Assembly (NCBI GenBank): GCA_018817545.1
Contig: JAHITL010000047.1
Location: forward strand, 1 to 5,408
Length of the DNA: 5,408 nucleotides
Reading direction: 5' to 3'
Source: Patescibacteria group bacterium
GTDB taxonomy: Bacteria; Patescibacteriota; Patescibacteriia; Patescibacteriales; GWC2-42-12
In this document: one piece after another, positions 1 through 4,527 of the stretch
How the letters are laid out: each line of letters opens with the position of its first letter
Numbering within the stretch: the stretch's first letter is position 1
The notes under the pieces: generated by a model
What the model saw: the letters and a program-made list of their open reading frames with translations, nothing else
Database searches by the model: none
What the model was told of the DNA's origin: nothing
Program-made: the position numbers and the translations under genes

Positions 1-73
1 AAGAACTTTTTTGGGCAAGCATCCGACTAATTTCTTCGCGTTCGCCCATATTTAATCGCTTGTATTTGTTCAT
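1..73 (-). CDS. IS30-family transposase, 5' end only (runs off the left edge)
   Basis: The minus strand from 73 encodes the first 24 residues of a transposase and continues beyond the window. The visible peptide starts MNKYKRLNMGEREEISRML and is identical to that of the copy at 5284-5408. The ER-EIS-ML pattern is the opening of the N-terminal helix-turn-helix of IS30-family transposases, which binds the element's inverted repeats; the DDE catalytic domain lies outside the window. The start is the first ATG after the element end, and no Shine-Dalgarno motif precedes it. The family call rests on the short helix-turn-helix and on the terminal sequence, whose TCTAACGCAA block resembles IS30-type ends. 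Whether this copy is intact cannot be seen. Confidence 0.72.
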   Translation of the reverse strand, partial: MNKYKRLNMGEREEISRMLAQKSS

Positions 74-140
74 AAAATCTAAAGCTTAACATTTTTAGCA
101 TAAAATGCCAAAAATATTGCGTTAGATTCTGGAGACAAAG
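1..140 (-). mobile_element. IS30-family insertion sequence, inner end and 5' part (left copy)
   Basis: Positions 1-140 are the reverse complement of 5217-5356, with one mismatch (A at 89 opposite C at 5268). The match stops sharply at 140 on this side and at 5217 on the other, so these mark the element's upstream terminus, reading CTTTGTCTCCAGAATCTAAC into the element. About 67 bp separate the terminus from the transposase ATG. That leader contains an imperfect palindrome, TTGGCAT-TTT-ATGCTAA, which may be an operator or part of the transposase promoter. The far end and any target duplication are outside the window. Confidence 0.75.
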
Positions 141-163
141 ATTATTATACTATTGATATAATT

Positions 164-253
164 ATGTCTGACAAAATTAAAAGAATCGTCTTTATCATTA
201 TTATTATTTTGCTTCTCTTGACTTTTGTTTTGCCTTCAGTGGTTGGTTATTAA
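164..253 (+). CDS. 29-residue putative single-span membrane peptide
   Basis: ATG to TAA encodes 29 residues: a short basic head (MSDKIKR), then an uninterrupted hydrophobic stretch of about 20 residues (residues 8-26), then a VVGY tail. This is the pattern of a small single-span membrane protein with the basic end inside, or of an uncleaved signal-anchor. A possible -10 box TATACT lies at 146-151, 12 bases before the ATG, immediately inside the end of the left IS30 copy. No Shine-Dalgarno motif is present. It may be a genuine small protein or the N-terminal leftover of a longer membrane or secreted protein cut by rearrangement. It matches no family I recognise. Coding status is uncertain because of its size. 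Confidence 0.4.
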   Translation: MSDKIKRIVFIIIIILLLLTFVLPSVVGY

Positions 254-278
254 AATTATAGGTATGAAATATTTATTT

Positions 279-447
279 GGGACCCTTCACAAAATTGTGT
301 CTAATGGTAAAACATAAACCATTATGAAAAACAAAAATAACAAAAAAACAAAAATCTTGGAAAAAAGCATTGAGAGTTTGAAGAAAAAAATTCAATGCCC
401 AAATACGTAATTTTTAATATTACTTTGACACCAGAATTTATATAACA
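279..447 (+). mobile_element. Short, decayed copy of the TIR element found at 3874-4213
   Basis: Positions 279-380 match 3874-3975 with one mismatch (T at 287, A at 3882), beginning exactly at the GGGACC that opens the terminal repeat. After 380 the two copies part. The sequence here then resembles the later segment at about 4106-4125 (both read AGAGTTTGAAGA-AAAAATT), as if the interior had been lost by recombination between two GAGTTTGA-containing stretches. A degraded right terminus may be present at about 427-446 (GACACCAGAATTTATATAAC, compared with GACACAATTTTATAAAC at 4191), but the closing GGTCCC is missing. The left boundary is firm and the right boundary is an inference. Confidence 0.55.
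324..410 (+). pseudogene. Truncated 28-residue reading frame inside the left TIR-element copy
   Basis: The frame starts MKNKNNKKTKILEKSIESL, the same 19 residues as the frame at 3919-4053, then diverges and stops at 408-410. The ATG sits directly after a hairpin (AATGGT-nine bases-ACCATT, 303-323). It is lysine/asparagine-rich and short, and I cannot assign it to a transposase family. It is most likely the relic head of the element's original gene. Whether it is still translated is unknown. Confidence 0.35.
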
Positions 448-455
448 TTTTTAAT
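425..455 (+). promoter_or_regulatory. Candidate promoter for the membrane methyltransferase gene
   Basis: A perfect -35 hexamer TTGACA lies at 425-430 and a 5-of-6 -10 hexamer TTTAAT at 450-455, with a 19-base spacer that is slightly long. A start near 461-463 would leave only about 15 bases before the GTG at 478. The -35 lies inside what may be the decayed right end of the TIR element, so the element could supply half of the promoter. In such AT-rich DNA -10 matches are common; the TTGACA is the stronger part. Confidence 0.4.
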
Positions 456-477
456 AAAAATATTAAAAACAAACATT

Positions 478-1017
478 GTGAATATAAAGAATATAAAATT
501 TATCTTATTTAGTCCCCAGATATTTATGGGTACAGGAATTGTATTATCTTTTATTTTGTCTATTTTTATTTCCGATAAATTAAAGATGGTTGAATTAACA
601 GATGTTTTAAAAATAATTTCGCCACTATTGTTTTTTTCTTTTGGAATAATATTTATCATTATTTTTTCACCACTTTTTATTCTTGGGCTTTATTTTTTAG
701 GTCCCATGGCAGCAACAGGACTATCAAATACTTTAAAAGAAAATGGTATATATAAATATATACGAGATCCAATGTATTCAGGATTAATTTTTACAATAAT
801 AGGAATTGGATTAATTTTAAACAAAATTAGTATAGTTTTAGCTGGTATTATATTATTTCTTTTTGTTTTTATTCAATGTAAAAGAGAAGAAAAAGAATTA
901 GAAAAAAAATTTCATGAAAAATATATAAATTACAGAAGCAGAACGCCAATGTTTATTCCTAATATTAAATTAATGATAAAAGATAAACAAGCAAAATTAA
1001 AAGTTAAAAGCTATTAA
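478..1017 (+). CDS. Isoprenylcysteine carboxyl methyltransferase / PEMT-like integral membrane methyltransferase
   Basis: The product has 179 residues and about four hydrophobic segments (roughly residues 8-31, 45-75, 100-115 and 116-134). The family signature runs from residue 90: GIYKYIRDPMYSG, the counterpart of the usual Y-x-RHPMY-G cofactor-binding motif, then the charged REEKELEKKFHEKYINYR block at 136-153 and a closing P-x-FIP. In this superfamily (ICMT/PEMT/NnrU-like, phospholipid methyltransferase fold) these residues bind S-adenosylmethionine at the membrane face. The substrate (lipid, isoprenoid or protein cysteine) cannot be told from sequence. The motif histidine is replaced by Asp97. 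Initiation is at GTG 478; the frame stays open upstream to 418 but offers no ATG, and no Shine-Dalgarno motif is visible. G+C is very low (about 20% in 541-600), unlike the large gene downstream. The next gene begins 61 bases later on the same strand, so co-transcription is possible. Confidence 0.8.
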   Translation: MNIKNIKFILFSPQIFMGTGIVLSFILSIFISDKLKMVELTDVLKIISPLLFFSFGIIFIIIFSPLFILGLYFLGPMAATGLSNTLKENGIYKYIRDPMYSGLIFTIIGIGLILNKISIVLAGIILFLFVFIQCKREEKELEKKFHEKYINYRSRTPMFIPNIKLMIKDKQAKLKVKSY

Positions 1018-1078
1018 ATATTTACAAGTAATTTTATCAAGGGTCGATTAAAAAATAAAATTAAAAAAAATAATAAAT

Positions 1079-1513
1079 ATGAAAACTTATATTTTTGAAA
1101 TAACTTTACTCTGTAATCCGAAAATTTTACGAGAGATTGAGATTTTAGAAAATAGTAGTTTATACAAATTAGCTAAAACAATTATTAAATCATATAACTT
1201 CGATTTTGATCATTGTTTCGGTTTCTTTAATAAAATTGCGGATAATTATTTTGACTCTAAAAAGAAATATGAACTTTTTACTGATTTAATAGAAGAAGGA
1301 ATGGAGGACATAGAACCAACTGGTGCTGGCAATGTAAAAAAAACAAAAATCAATGAAGTTTGGCAAAATATCAATGACAAGATGATATTTTTATTTGATT
1401 ATGGAGACAACTGGAAATTTATTGTAAAATTAGTTATTGTTAACAAGAAGGATGCCAAAAAAAAATATCCGCGTATTATAAAAAGAATTGGCCGAGCACC
1501 TAAACAATATTAA
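1079..1513 (+). CDS. Plasmid pRiA4b Orf3-like family protein
   Basis: The product has 144 residues, all cytoplasmic by composition. It opens with an amphipathic strand (KTYIFEITLLCNPKILREIEI) followed by a helix, the usual start of this family. The diagnostic parts are FLFDYGDNWKF at residues 104-114, matching the family's F-x-YDFGD-x-W block, and the C-terminal YPRIIKRIGRAPKQY at 130-144, matching its YP-x-G-x-APPQY ending. The family was named from an Agrobacterium plasmid, is common on plasmids and islands, and has no settled biochemical role. Start and stop are well placed and the length is slightly short for the family. There is no Shine-Dalgarno motif; the 61-base gap from the methyltransferase shows no clear promoter or terminator, so the two may form one transcript. 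G+C is about 17% in 1141-1200, like the preceding gene and unlike the rest of the window. Confidence 0.8.
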   Translation: MKTYIFEITLLCNPKILREIEILENSSLYKLAKTIIKSYNFDFDHCFGFFNKIADNYFDSKKKYELFTDLIEEGMEDIEPTGAGNVKKTKINEVWQNINDKMIFLFDYGDNWKFIVKLVIVNKKDAKKKYPRIIKRIGRAPKQY

Positions 1514-1522
1514 AAAAGGTGT

Positions 1523-1739
1523 TCAAGCTGTTGAACATAGTTGACAGTTAATTAATTCGTTTTTAGCTTTAATAATTCCAACCGTTTTGTTTAATTTTAC
1601 ATCAATAAATTGCATTAATTTTTGTTTTGATTTGTCTTTTGATTTTTTTTTGCACTAAATGTGAGAAGTGATAACTCTTTGGATTTAATTCTCTTTCTGC
1701 CGTATTTTTCATATGTTTTAAATGATTATTTTTAACCAT
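1523..1739 (-). pseudogene. Possible reverse-strand coding remnant broken at a poly-A tract
   Basis: On the minus strand, ATG at 1739 opens a 45-residue frame (MVKNNHLKHMKNTAERELNP onward) ending at 1602. A second frame enters near a run of nine A residues (minus strand, about 1645-1653) and stays open to a stop at 1523-1525, with QFIDVKLNKTVGIIKAK in the middle. A one-base change in the A run would join them into one protein of roughly 70 residues. The amino-acid mix looks protein-like but I recognise no family, and AT-rich DNA yields chance open frames. It lies between the two arms of the 1539/1808 inverted repeat, so it may be element cargo. Confidence 0.25.
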
Positions 1740-1830
1740 CTAGCCAAACATTATTATCTACAATTTTCAACATTTTCATTGTTTTCAAAGTTCAATCCAC
1801 TGTCAACTGTATTATGCCCCAGTGCAATGA

Positions 1831-1859
1831 TTGATAAAAAACTAAAAATCCGCTAAAAT
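1831..1859 (+). promoter_or_regulatory. Promoter of the 594-residue gene, predicted leaderless
   Basis: TTGATA at 1831-1836 (5 of 6 to TTGACA), an ideal 17-base spacer, and TAAAAT at 1854-1859 (5 of 6 to TATAAT). Transcription would begin about seven bases after the -10, that is at or next to the ATG at 1866. This implies an mRNA with essentially no 5' leader, which agrees with the missing Shine-Dalgarno motif. Confidence 0.7.
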
Positions 1860-1865
1860 GCAATT

Positions 1866-3650
1866 ATGGAAAAGCCCCCACAATTTATAAAAGAGTTCTC
1901 TAAGGAAGAGTCACCGGAGGAGCGGCAACAAACCGCTCAAGCGATTAAAGCTGAGCGTGCGGAACATTTTACTAAAAAAAGAGTTCAAACGAAAAGACAA
2001 GGAGAATTGCAACAAAACACTGGCGAACGCGAGCGAGTTTTGGCTGAACAGCTAGAAACAATCGGCAAGCTAGAAAATGAAATTACTGAACTTTCAACTT
2101 CCCAACTCGGAAAAATATTAAATTATTTTCAACTAAGAAAACTCCGAGCTGATGTTATTGGTGGACAAAGGACATACGAAGAATTGAAACAGCAACAAAA
2201 TATAGAAATTGCCGAACAACAAGGAATTTTTGAAAAATTGGAATCAGAAGAAACACCACCAGCATTACAAGAAGCAAAAAGAATGTTGGGCAATTTCTAT
2301 AAAGGACAAAAAGAAAAATGGACAAACAGTGAGTATACAGAAGAAGACATTACGAAATATTTTTCCGAGGAAAATTTAGCCTCACTCTCGCTTGAATATT
2401 ATGTTCTTCTACTCAAAAGATTTCCTCGCGAAATGGTTGCTCATGTTACAAGGCAAGGGATTAGAGACCATATTGAACTTATGTATCACACTGCCGGTGA
2501 AGGAGCATATGCTGACGGCTTTATAAAAATGGTTGAGGACGGGCGTTTGCGCTCGCCTCTGGGCGTTTATCTTGTCGAGGGCGAGAAAGAACAAGCTATC
2601 GTAAGATTCCTTCATCTCAAAAATTTTAAAAACAAAGAAGATGCCTTCGCTCATTTACGGGATTTTACTAATCCAGACACACAAGGTGAGCCAGGAAGTT
2701 ATGTAGACAGAATGGCTGTGCATTTCGCTACAGAAGAAGTCGCTGACGGTTATTATGGTTCAGAAAAAGGAAATGAAATTTTTGTTGCTTATCCCTCCGC
2801 TTACATTGCTTCACAGTATTATTTCAGTGGTCAATTAAATAAGAGTGGCGGTGGATATTGGAACGACCAGTGGGTTTGGGCGAATGAAGAAAAAGGTATG
2901 GACTTGAACGCAGGACTGGTTTTTATTCCAGAGGAAACGAGAGTTGATAGAAATAGTGGCTCGCGTTATGAGCTAGATGAAAATAAAAGTCCTGTAGTCA
3001 ATCAAGAGTTGATTGGTTCAATTCAAAAAGTTATTGAGTCATACAAATTTTTTGAATTCGCAACACAAGCTAGGGAAATACTTGGAAAATTTAACCAAGA
3101 CTGGACTGACGGAAATATCTATTCACACAATATAGAAGCTAGAAAAAAATTAGAGCCTTTTCGCTTACAGCTTGAACAGGAGTTTGGTATTACTGACCGT
3201 CGTATTCAACGCGCAATTTTAGATTATAATTTTTTACCTAGTTTATATGTCTCAAAATTTTCAGGAGAAGAGGAAAGAGACCTAAAAGCAGAGTATCTAA
3301 ATCAATCTGAAGAATCTATAAAAAATTCTCTGCGAAAGCGTGGAATACTTTATGGTGAAGCGAAAAACTCAATATCTTCCAAAGAATTCTGGGAAGATTA
3401 TTTTACTAAAAATCCTGATAAGCGTCCGTCAAAAATTGTATACTACAAAGGTAAAGACCCTACAGAAGCCTTGTGGAAATGGAGAGAAGAACAAGGTCTT
3501 AACAAGAAAACTCCCGATGAAGATGTTGGTTTTTTGGAAAGAAAAGTTTTAAGAAAATCTCCTGAAGCTAAAGCAGGAATGGATCGTTTCCAAACTTTAG
3601 CTAAAAAAGTAATCGAGGATTACTTTCCTCAAAAAGAAATTAACTCTTAA
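1866..3650 (+). CDS. Large conserved-looking cytoplasmic protein of unknown function (CPR type)
   Basis: The product has 594 residues with no signal peptide or membrane span. Residues about 12-130 are Gln/Glu/Lys-rich and predicted coiled coil. Residues about 170-370 form the best candidate for a globular domain: AHVTRQGIRDH (192-202), YHTAGEGAYADGF (207-219), EDGRLRSPLG (224-233), DRMAVHFATEE (281-291), GYYGSEKGNEIFVAYPSA (295-312) and NDQWVW (333-338), dense in His, Tyr, Trp and Gly as an active site would be. Residues about 380-590 are charged and helical. I resemble it from general familiarity to long uncharacterised Parcubacteria proteins but know no function. The H-T plus G-x-LRS plus YYG layout faintly recalls ADP-ribosyltransferase-like folds, which is speculation. 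It is monocistronic: a strong promoter sits immediately upstream, two tandem TAA stops end it and an intrinsic terminator follows 52 bases later. G+C is 52% in 2521-2580 and 33% in 3301-3360, far above the two preceding genes. Confidence 0.8.
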   Translation: MEKPPQFIKEFSKEESPEERQQTAQAIKAERAEHFTKKRVQTKRQGELQQNTGERERVLAEQLETIGKLENEITELSTSQLGKILNYFQLRKLRADVIGGQRTYEELKQQQNIEIAEQQGIFEKLESEETPPALQEAKRMLGNFYKGQKEKWTNSEYTEEDITKYFSEENLASLSLEYYVLLLKRFPREMVAHVTRQGIRDHIELMYHTAGEGAYADGFIKMVEDGRLRSPLGVYLVEGEKEQAIVRFLHLKNFKNKEDAFAHLRDFTNPDTQGEPGSYVDRMAVHFATEEVADGYYGSEKGNEIFVAYPSAYIASQYYFSGQLNKSGGGYWNDQWVWANEEKGMDLNAGLVFIPEETRVDRNSGSRYELDENKSPVVNQELIGSIQKVIESYKFFEFATQAREILGKFNQDWTDGNIYSHNIEARKKLEPFRLQLEQEFGITDRRIQRAILDYNFLPSLYVSKFSGEEERDLKAEYLNQSEESIKNSLRKRGILYGEAKNSISSKEFWEDYFTKNPDKRPSKIVYYKGKDPTEALWKWREEQGLNKKTPDEDVGFLERKVLRKSPEAKAGMDRFQTLAKKVIEDYFPQKEINS

Positions 3651-3702
3651 TAATTTTTGTCGCCGAAATCCAAAACGCAAGACCCGCCCGCATTCATTCC
3701 CC

Positions 3703-3735
3703 AAACTCCAGTATGAGAGAATCTACTGGGTTTTT
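3703..3735 (+). terminator. Intrinsic terminator after the 594-residue gene
   Basis: AAAC-T-CCAGTA (3703-3713) pairs with TACTGG-GTTT (3724-3733) around a ten-base loop, giving a ten-pair stem with one bulged T, followed by the end of a T run (3731-3735). It lies 52 bases past the stop codons, in a good position to end that transcript. Confidence 0.65.
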
Positions 3736-3818
3736 GTATTAAATTAATTAAGCGATTTTTTCTAAAAAATAGTAGAGTGTAGAGATGAGATTTGGCATTA
3801 GATCTCTTTCAAAAGTCC

Positions 3819-3850
3819 TATAATTCATAATTATGAAACGAAGCAATTAA
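3819..3850 (+). pseudogene. Orphan -10 box and start codon with five-codon frame (beheaded gene)
   Basis: A consensus -10 TATAAT lies at 3819-3824, and eight bases later an ATG (3833) opens a frame of only five codons (MKRSN) before TAA. No good -35 stands at 17 bases; TTGGCA at 3792-3797 is 21 bases away. The spacing mimics the leaderless start of the gene at 1866. It looks like the promoter and first codons of a gene whose body was lost when the element at 3874 arrived. A chance TATAAT in AT-rich DNA is the alternative. Confidence 0.25.
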
Positions 3851-3897
3851 ATTAAATCGAAGCCCGATTTTTCGGGACCCTACACAAAATTGTGTCT

Positions 3898-3918
3898 AAT
3901 GGTAAAACATAAACCATT
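3898..3918 (+). promoter_or_regulatory. Hairpin abutting the element's start codon
   Basis: AATGGT (3898-3903) and ACCATT (3913-3918) form a perfect six-base stem around nine bases, ending one base before the ATG at 3919. The same hairpin is kept at 303-323 in the other copy. In an RNA it would hold the start region, as hairpins that limit read-through expression of transposase genes do. That role is an inference. Confidence 0.4.
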
Positions 3919-4053
3919 ATGAAAAACAAAAATAACAAAAAAACAAAAATCTTGGAAAAAAGCATTGAGAGTTTGAGAAAAAATCTAGATTCATTATCAA
4001 TGGACAAGTTTGTAGCAATAACAATCGAGGTTGATGAGTATGGAAAAAAATAA
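3919..4053 (+). pseudogene. 44-residue frame inside the TIR element
   Basis: ATG to TAA gives MKNKNNKKTKILEKSIESL, then RKNLDSLSMDKFVAITIEV and DEYGKK. The first 19 residues are shared with the frame at 324-410. It is basic and helical at the start. I cannot assign a family; it is too short for a transposase and is probably the surviving head of one or of an element-specific protein. The start follows a conserved hairpin and has no Shine-Dalgarno motif. Confidence 0.35.
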
Positions 4054-4094
4054 ATATCTGGAAAATATAAATAATTCAGAAATTAATAAAGGAA

Positions 4095-4199
4095 ATGGTT
4101 ATTAAAGAGTTTGAAGAGAAAAATTATATGAAGTATCCAGTTGCAAATTATAAATATTTTAAAAAAATTATTAAAAACAAGAAACTGCCAGACACAATT
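4095..4199 (+). pseudogene. 34-residue frame in the right part of the TIR element
   Basis: ATG at 4095 opens MVIKEFEEKNYMKYPVANYK, continuing YFKKIIKNKKLPDTIL and ending within the right terminal repeat. It lies in a different frame from 3919-4053, in which it would follow after a gap, so the pair may be two parts of one decayed gene. It is lysine- and tyrosine-rich with no recognised family, and a chance open frame is possible. Confidence 0.25.
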
Positions 4200-4299
4200 T
4201 TATAAACGGTCCCTCAATAATTTGGTCTTAAAGTCCAAAACATGGTGACCTCATACAAAAACTTGCAATTTCCTCAATGATGCAGTATTCTTGAATTAG

Positions 4300-4422
4300 T
4301 TCGAACGCATTTCGGCGAGAAACCTTCGCGAATTCGGAGCGGCTTCGCCACAAGATTTCAAAACTGCCAAAGAACCCAAAGAAAAACATCGGCTCGAACC
4401 ATTTTTAATTTTGGGGGAATAA
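4300..4422 (+). pseudogene. C-terminal coding remnant, copy A
   Basis: The frame after a TAG at 4297-4299 reads FERISARNLREFGAASPQ, then DFKTAKEPKEKHRLEPFLIL and GE-stop. A related frame lies at 5028-5177. In the shared part the differences fall on third codon positions (GCG/GCT, GCT/GCA, ACT/ACC, GCC/GCA, CCA/CCG) and one indel is exactly one codon (AAA), the pattern left by protein-level selection. Upstream the same frame continues across the TAG to 4249 with plausible residues. I take it as the tail of a lost gene of a family I cannot name. A 53-residue open frame on the opposite strand (4389-4228) fits the substitution pattern less well. Confidence 0.45.
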
Positions 4423-4432
4423 AATTTTTTAA
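4358..4432 (+). repeat. Direct repeat copy A, upstream of the PH-domain gene
   Basis: Roughly 75 bases align with 5104-5177 at about 85% identity, with one 3-base and one 1-base gap. The shared core reads AAAGAACCC, GAAAAACATCGG, CGAACC and TTTTAATTTTGGGGGAA. It contains a small hairpin around 4388-4402 (AT-C-GG/CCAT) followed by TTTTTAATTTT, and an AATTTT/AAAATT inverted repeat around GGGGG, so it could terminate transcription. Confidence 0.6.
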
Positions 4433-4460
4433 TCCTTTTAATCATAAATAGATAATTATG

Positions 4461-4469
4461 TGTTATAAT
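4461..4469 (+). promoter_or_regulatory. Extended -10 promoter of the PH-domain gene
   Basis: TGTTATAAT at 4461-4469 is a perfect TATAAT (4464-4469) with the TG of an extended -10 one base upstream. The -35 region (ATCATA, 4441-4446) is poor, which extended -10 promoters tolerate. Transcription from about 4476 would give a leader of about 52 bases. That leader starts with a perfect seven-base stem AGAAAAG/CTTTTCT (4477-4483 with 4492-4498) around TTGGTCGG. Confidence 0.55.
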
Positions 4470-4527
4470 AAGTTAAAGAAAAGTTGGTCGGCTTTTCTAT
4501 TTATTAAAATTATTAAATTTATAAATT

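Larger units (their letters stand above)
1514..1865. other. 352-bp gap with a hairpin and a long-range inverted repeat
   Basis: There is no intact gene here. A perfect hairpin GTTCAA-GCTG-TTGAAC lies at 1521-1536, just after the pRiA4b-like gene; without an adjoining T run it is at best a weak terminator. AGTTGACAGT at 1539-1548 recurs inverted as ACTGTCAACT at 1799-1808. Partial similarity extends outward, and TTGAAC/GTTCAA flank both arms. The pair could be the degraded ends of an insertion element of about 270-290 bp that encloses a reverse-strand coding remnant. The promoter of the next gene occupies the last 35 bases. Confidence 0.4.
3874..4213 (+). mobile_element. 340-bp element with imperfect terminal inverted repeats (MITE-like or deleted IS)
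   Basis: The left end GGGACCCTACACAAAATTGT (from 3874) and the reverse complement of the right end, GGGACCGTTTATAAAATTGT (ending 4213), match at 20 of 24 bases over the full terminal repeat. The left end recurs at 279 with the same outer boundary, which confirms it as a real terminus. An ACACAA/TTGTGT palindrome near the tip and the GGGACC start recall IS256/Mutator-type ends, but no transposase is encoded, so the family is uncertain. No 8-9 base target duplication is visible (GATTTTTC left, TCAATAAT right). Inside are two short frames, 3919-4053 and 4095-4199. Confidence 0.6.

Noticed and set aside
438..659. Minus-strand open frame opposite the methyltransferase
   Set aside because: It overlaps a gene with a clear family signature on the plus strand and its composition is the complement of hydrophobic codons. 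Shadow frame.
2409..2654. Minus-strand and alternative-frame open stretches inside the 594-residue gene
   Set aside because: They lie wholly within a well-supported gene and show no start signals or recognisable domains.
3668..3700. Possible third copy of the 75-bp repeat (CAAAACGCAAGACCCG compared with CAAAACCGCAAAAGAACCCG)
   Set aside because: Similarity covers about 20 bases with several gaps and does not extend to the hairpin or G-run, so chance cannot be excluded.
3858..4222. Target-site duplication around the TIR element
   Set aside because: The eight bases on each side (GATTTTTC and TCAATAAT) do not match, and shorter matches would be chance in AT-rich DNA.
4228..4389. 53-residue open frame on the minus strand opposite remnant A (ends MRSPCFGL)
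   Set aside because: It has no stops and a natural look, but comparison with the second repeat places substitutions on third positions of the plus-strand frame, and the matching minus frame at the second copy soon stops. More likely a shadow.
4237..4407. A third plus-strand frame through copy A, open apart from one TGA, hinting that TGA might mean tryptophan
   Set aside because: All confirmed genes here use TGG for tryptophan and end in TAA, and this frame lies in a region already explained as a relic. One TGA is not evidence of recoding.
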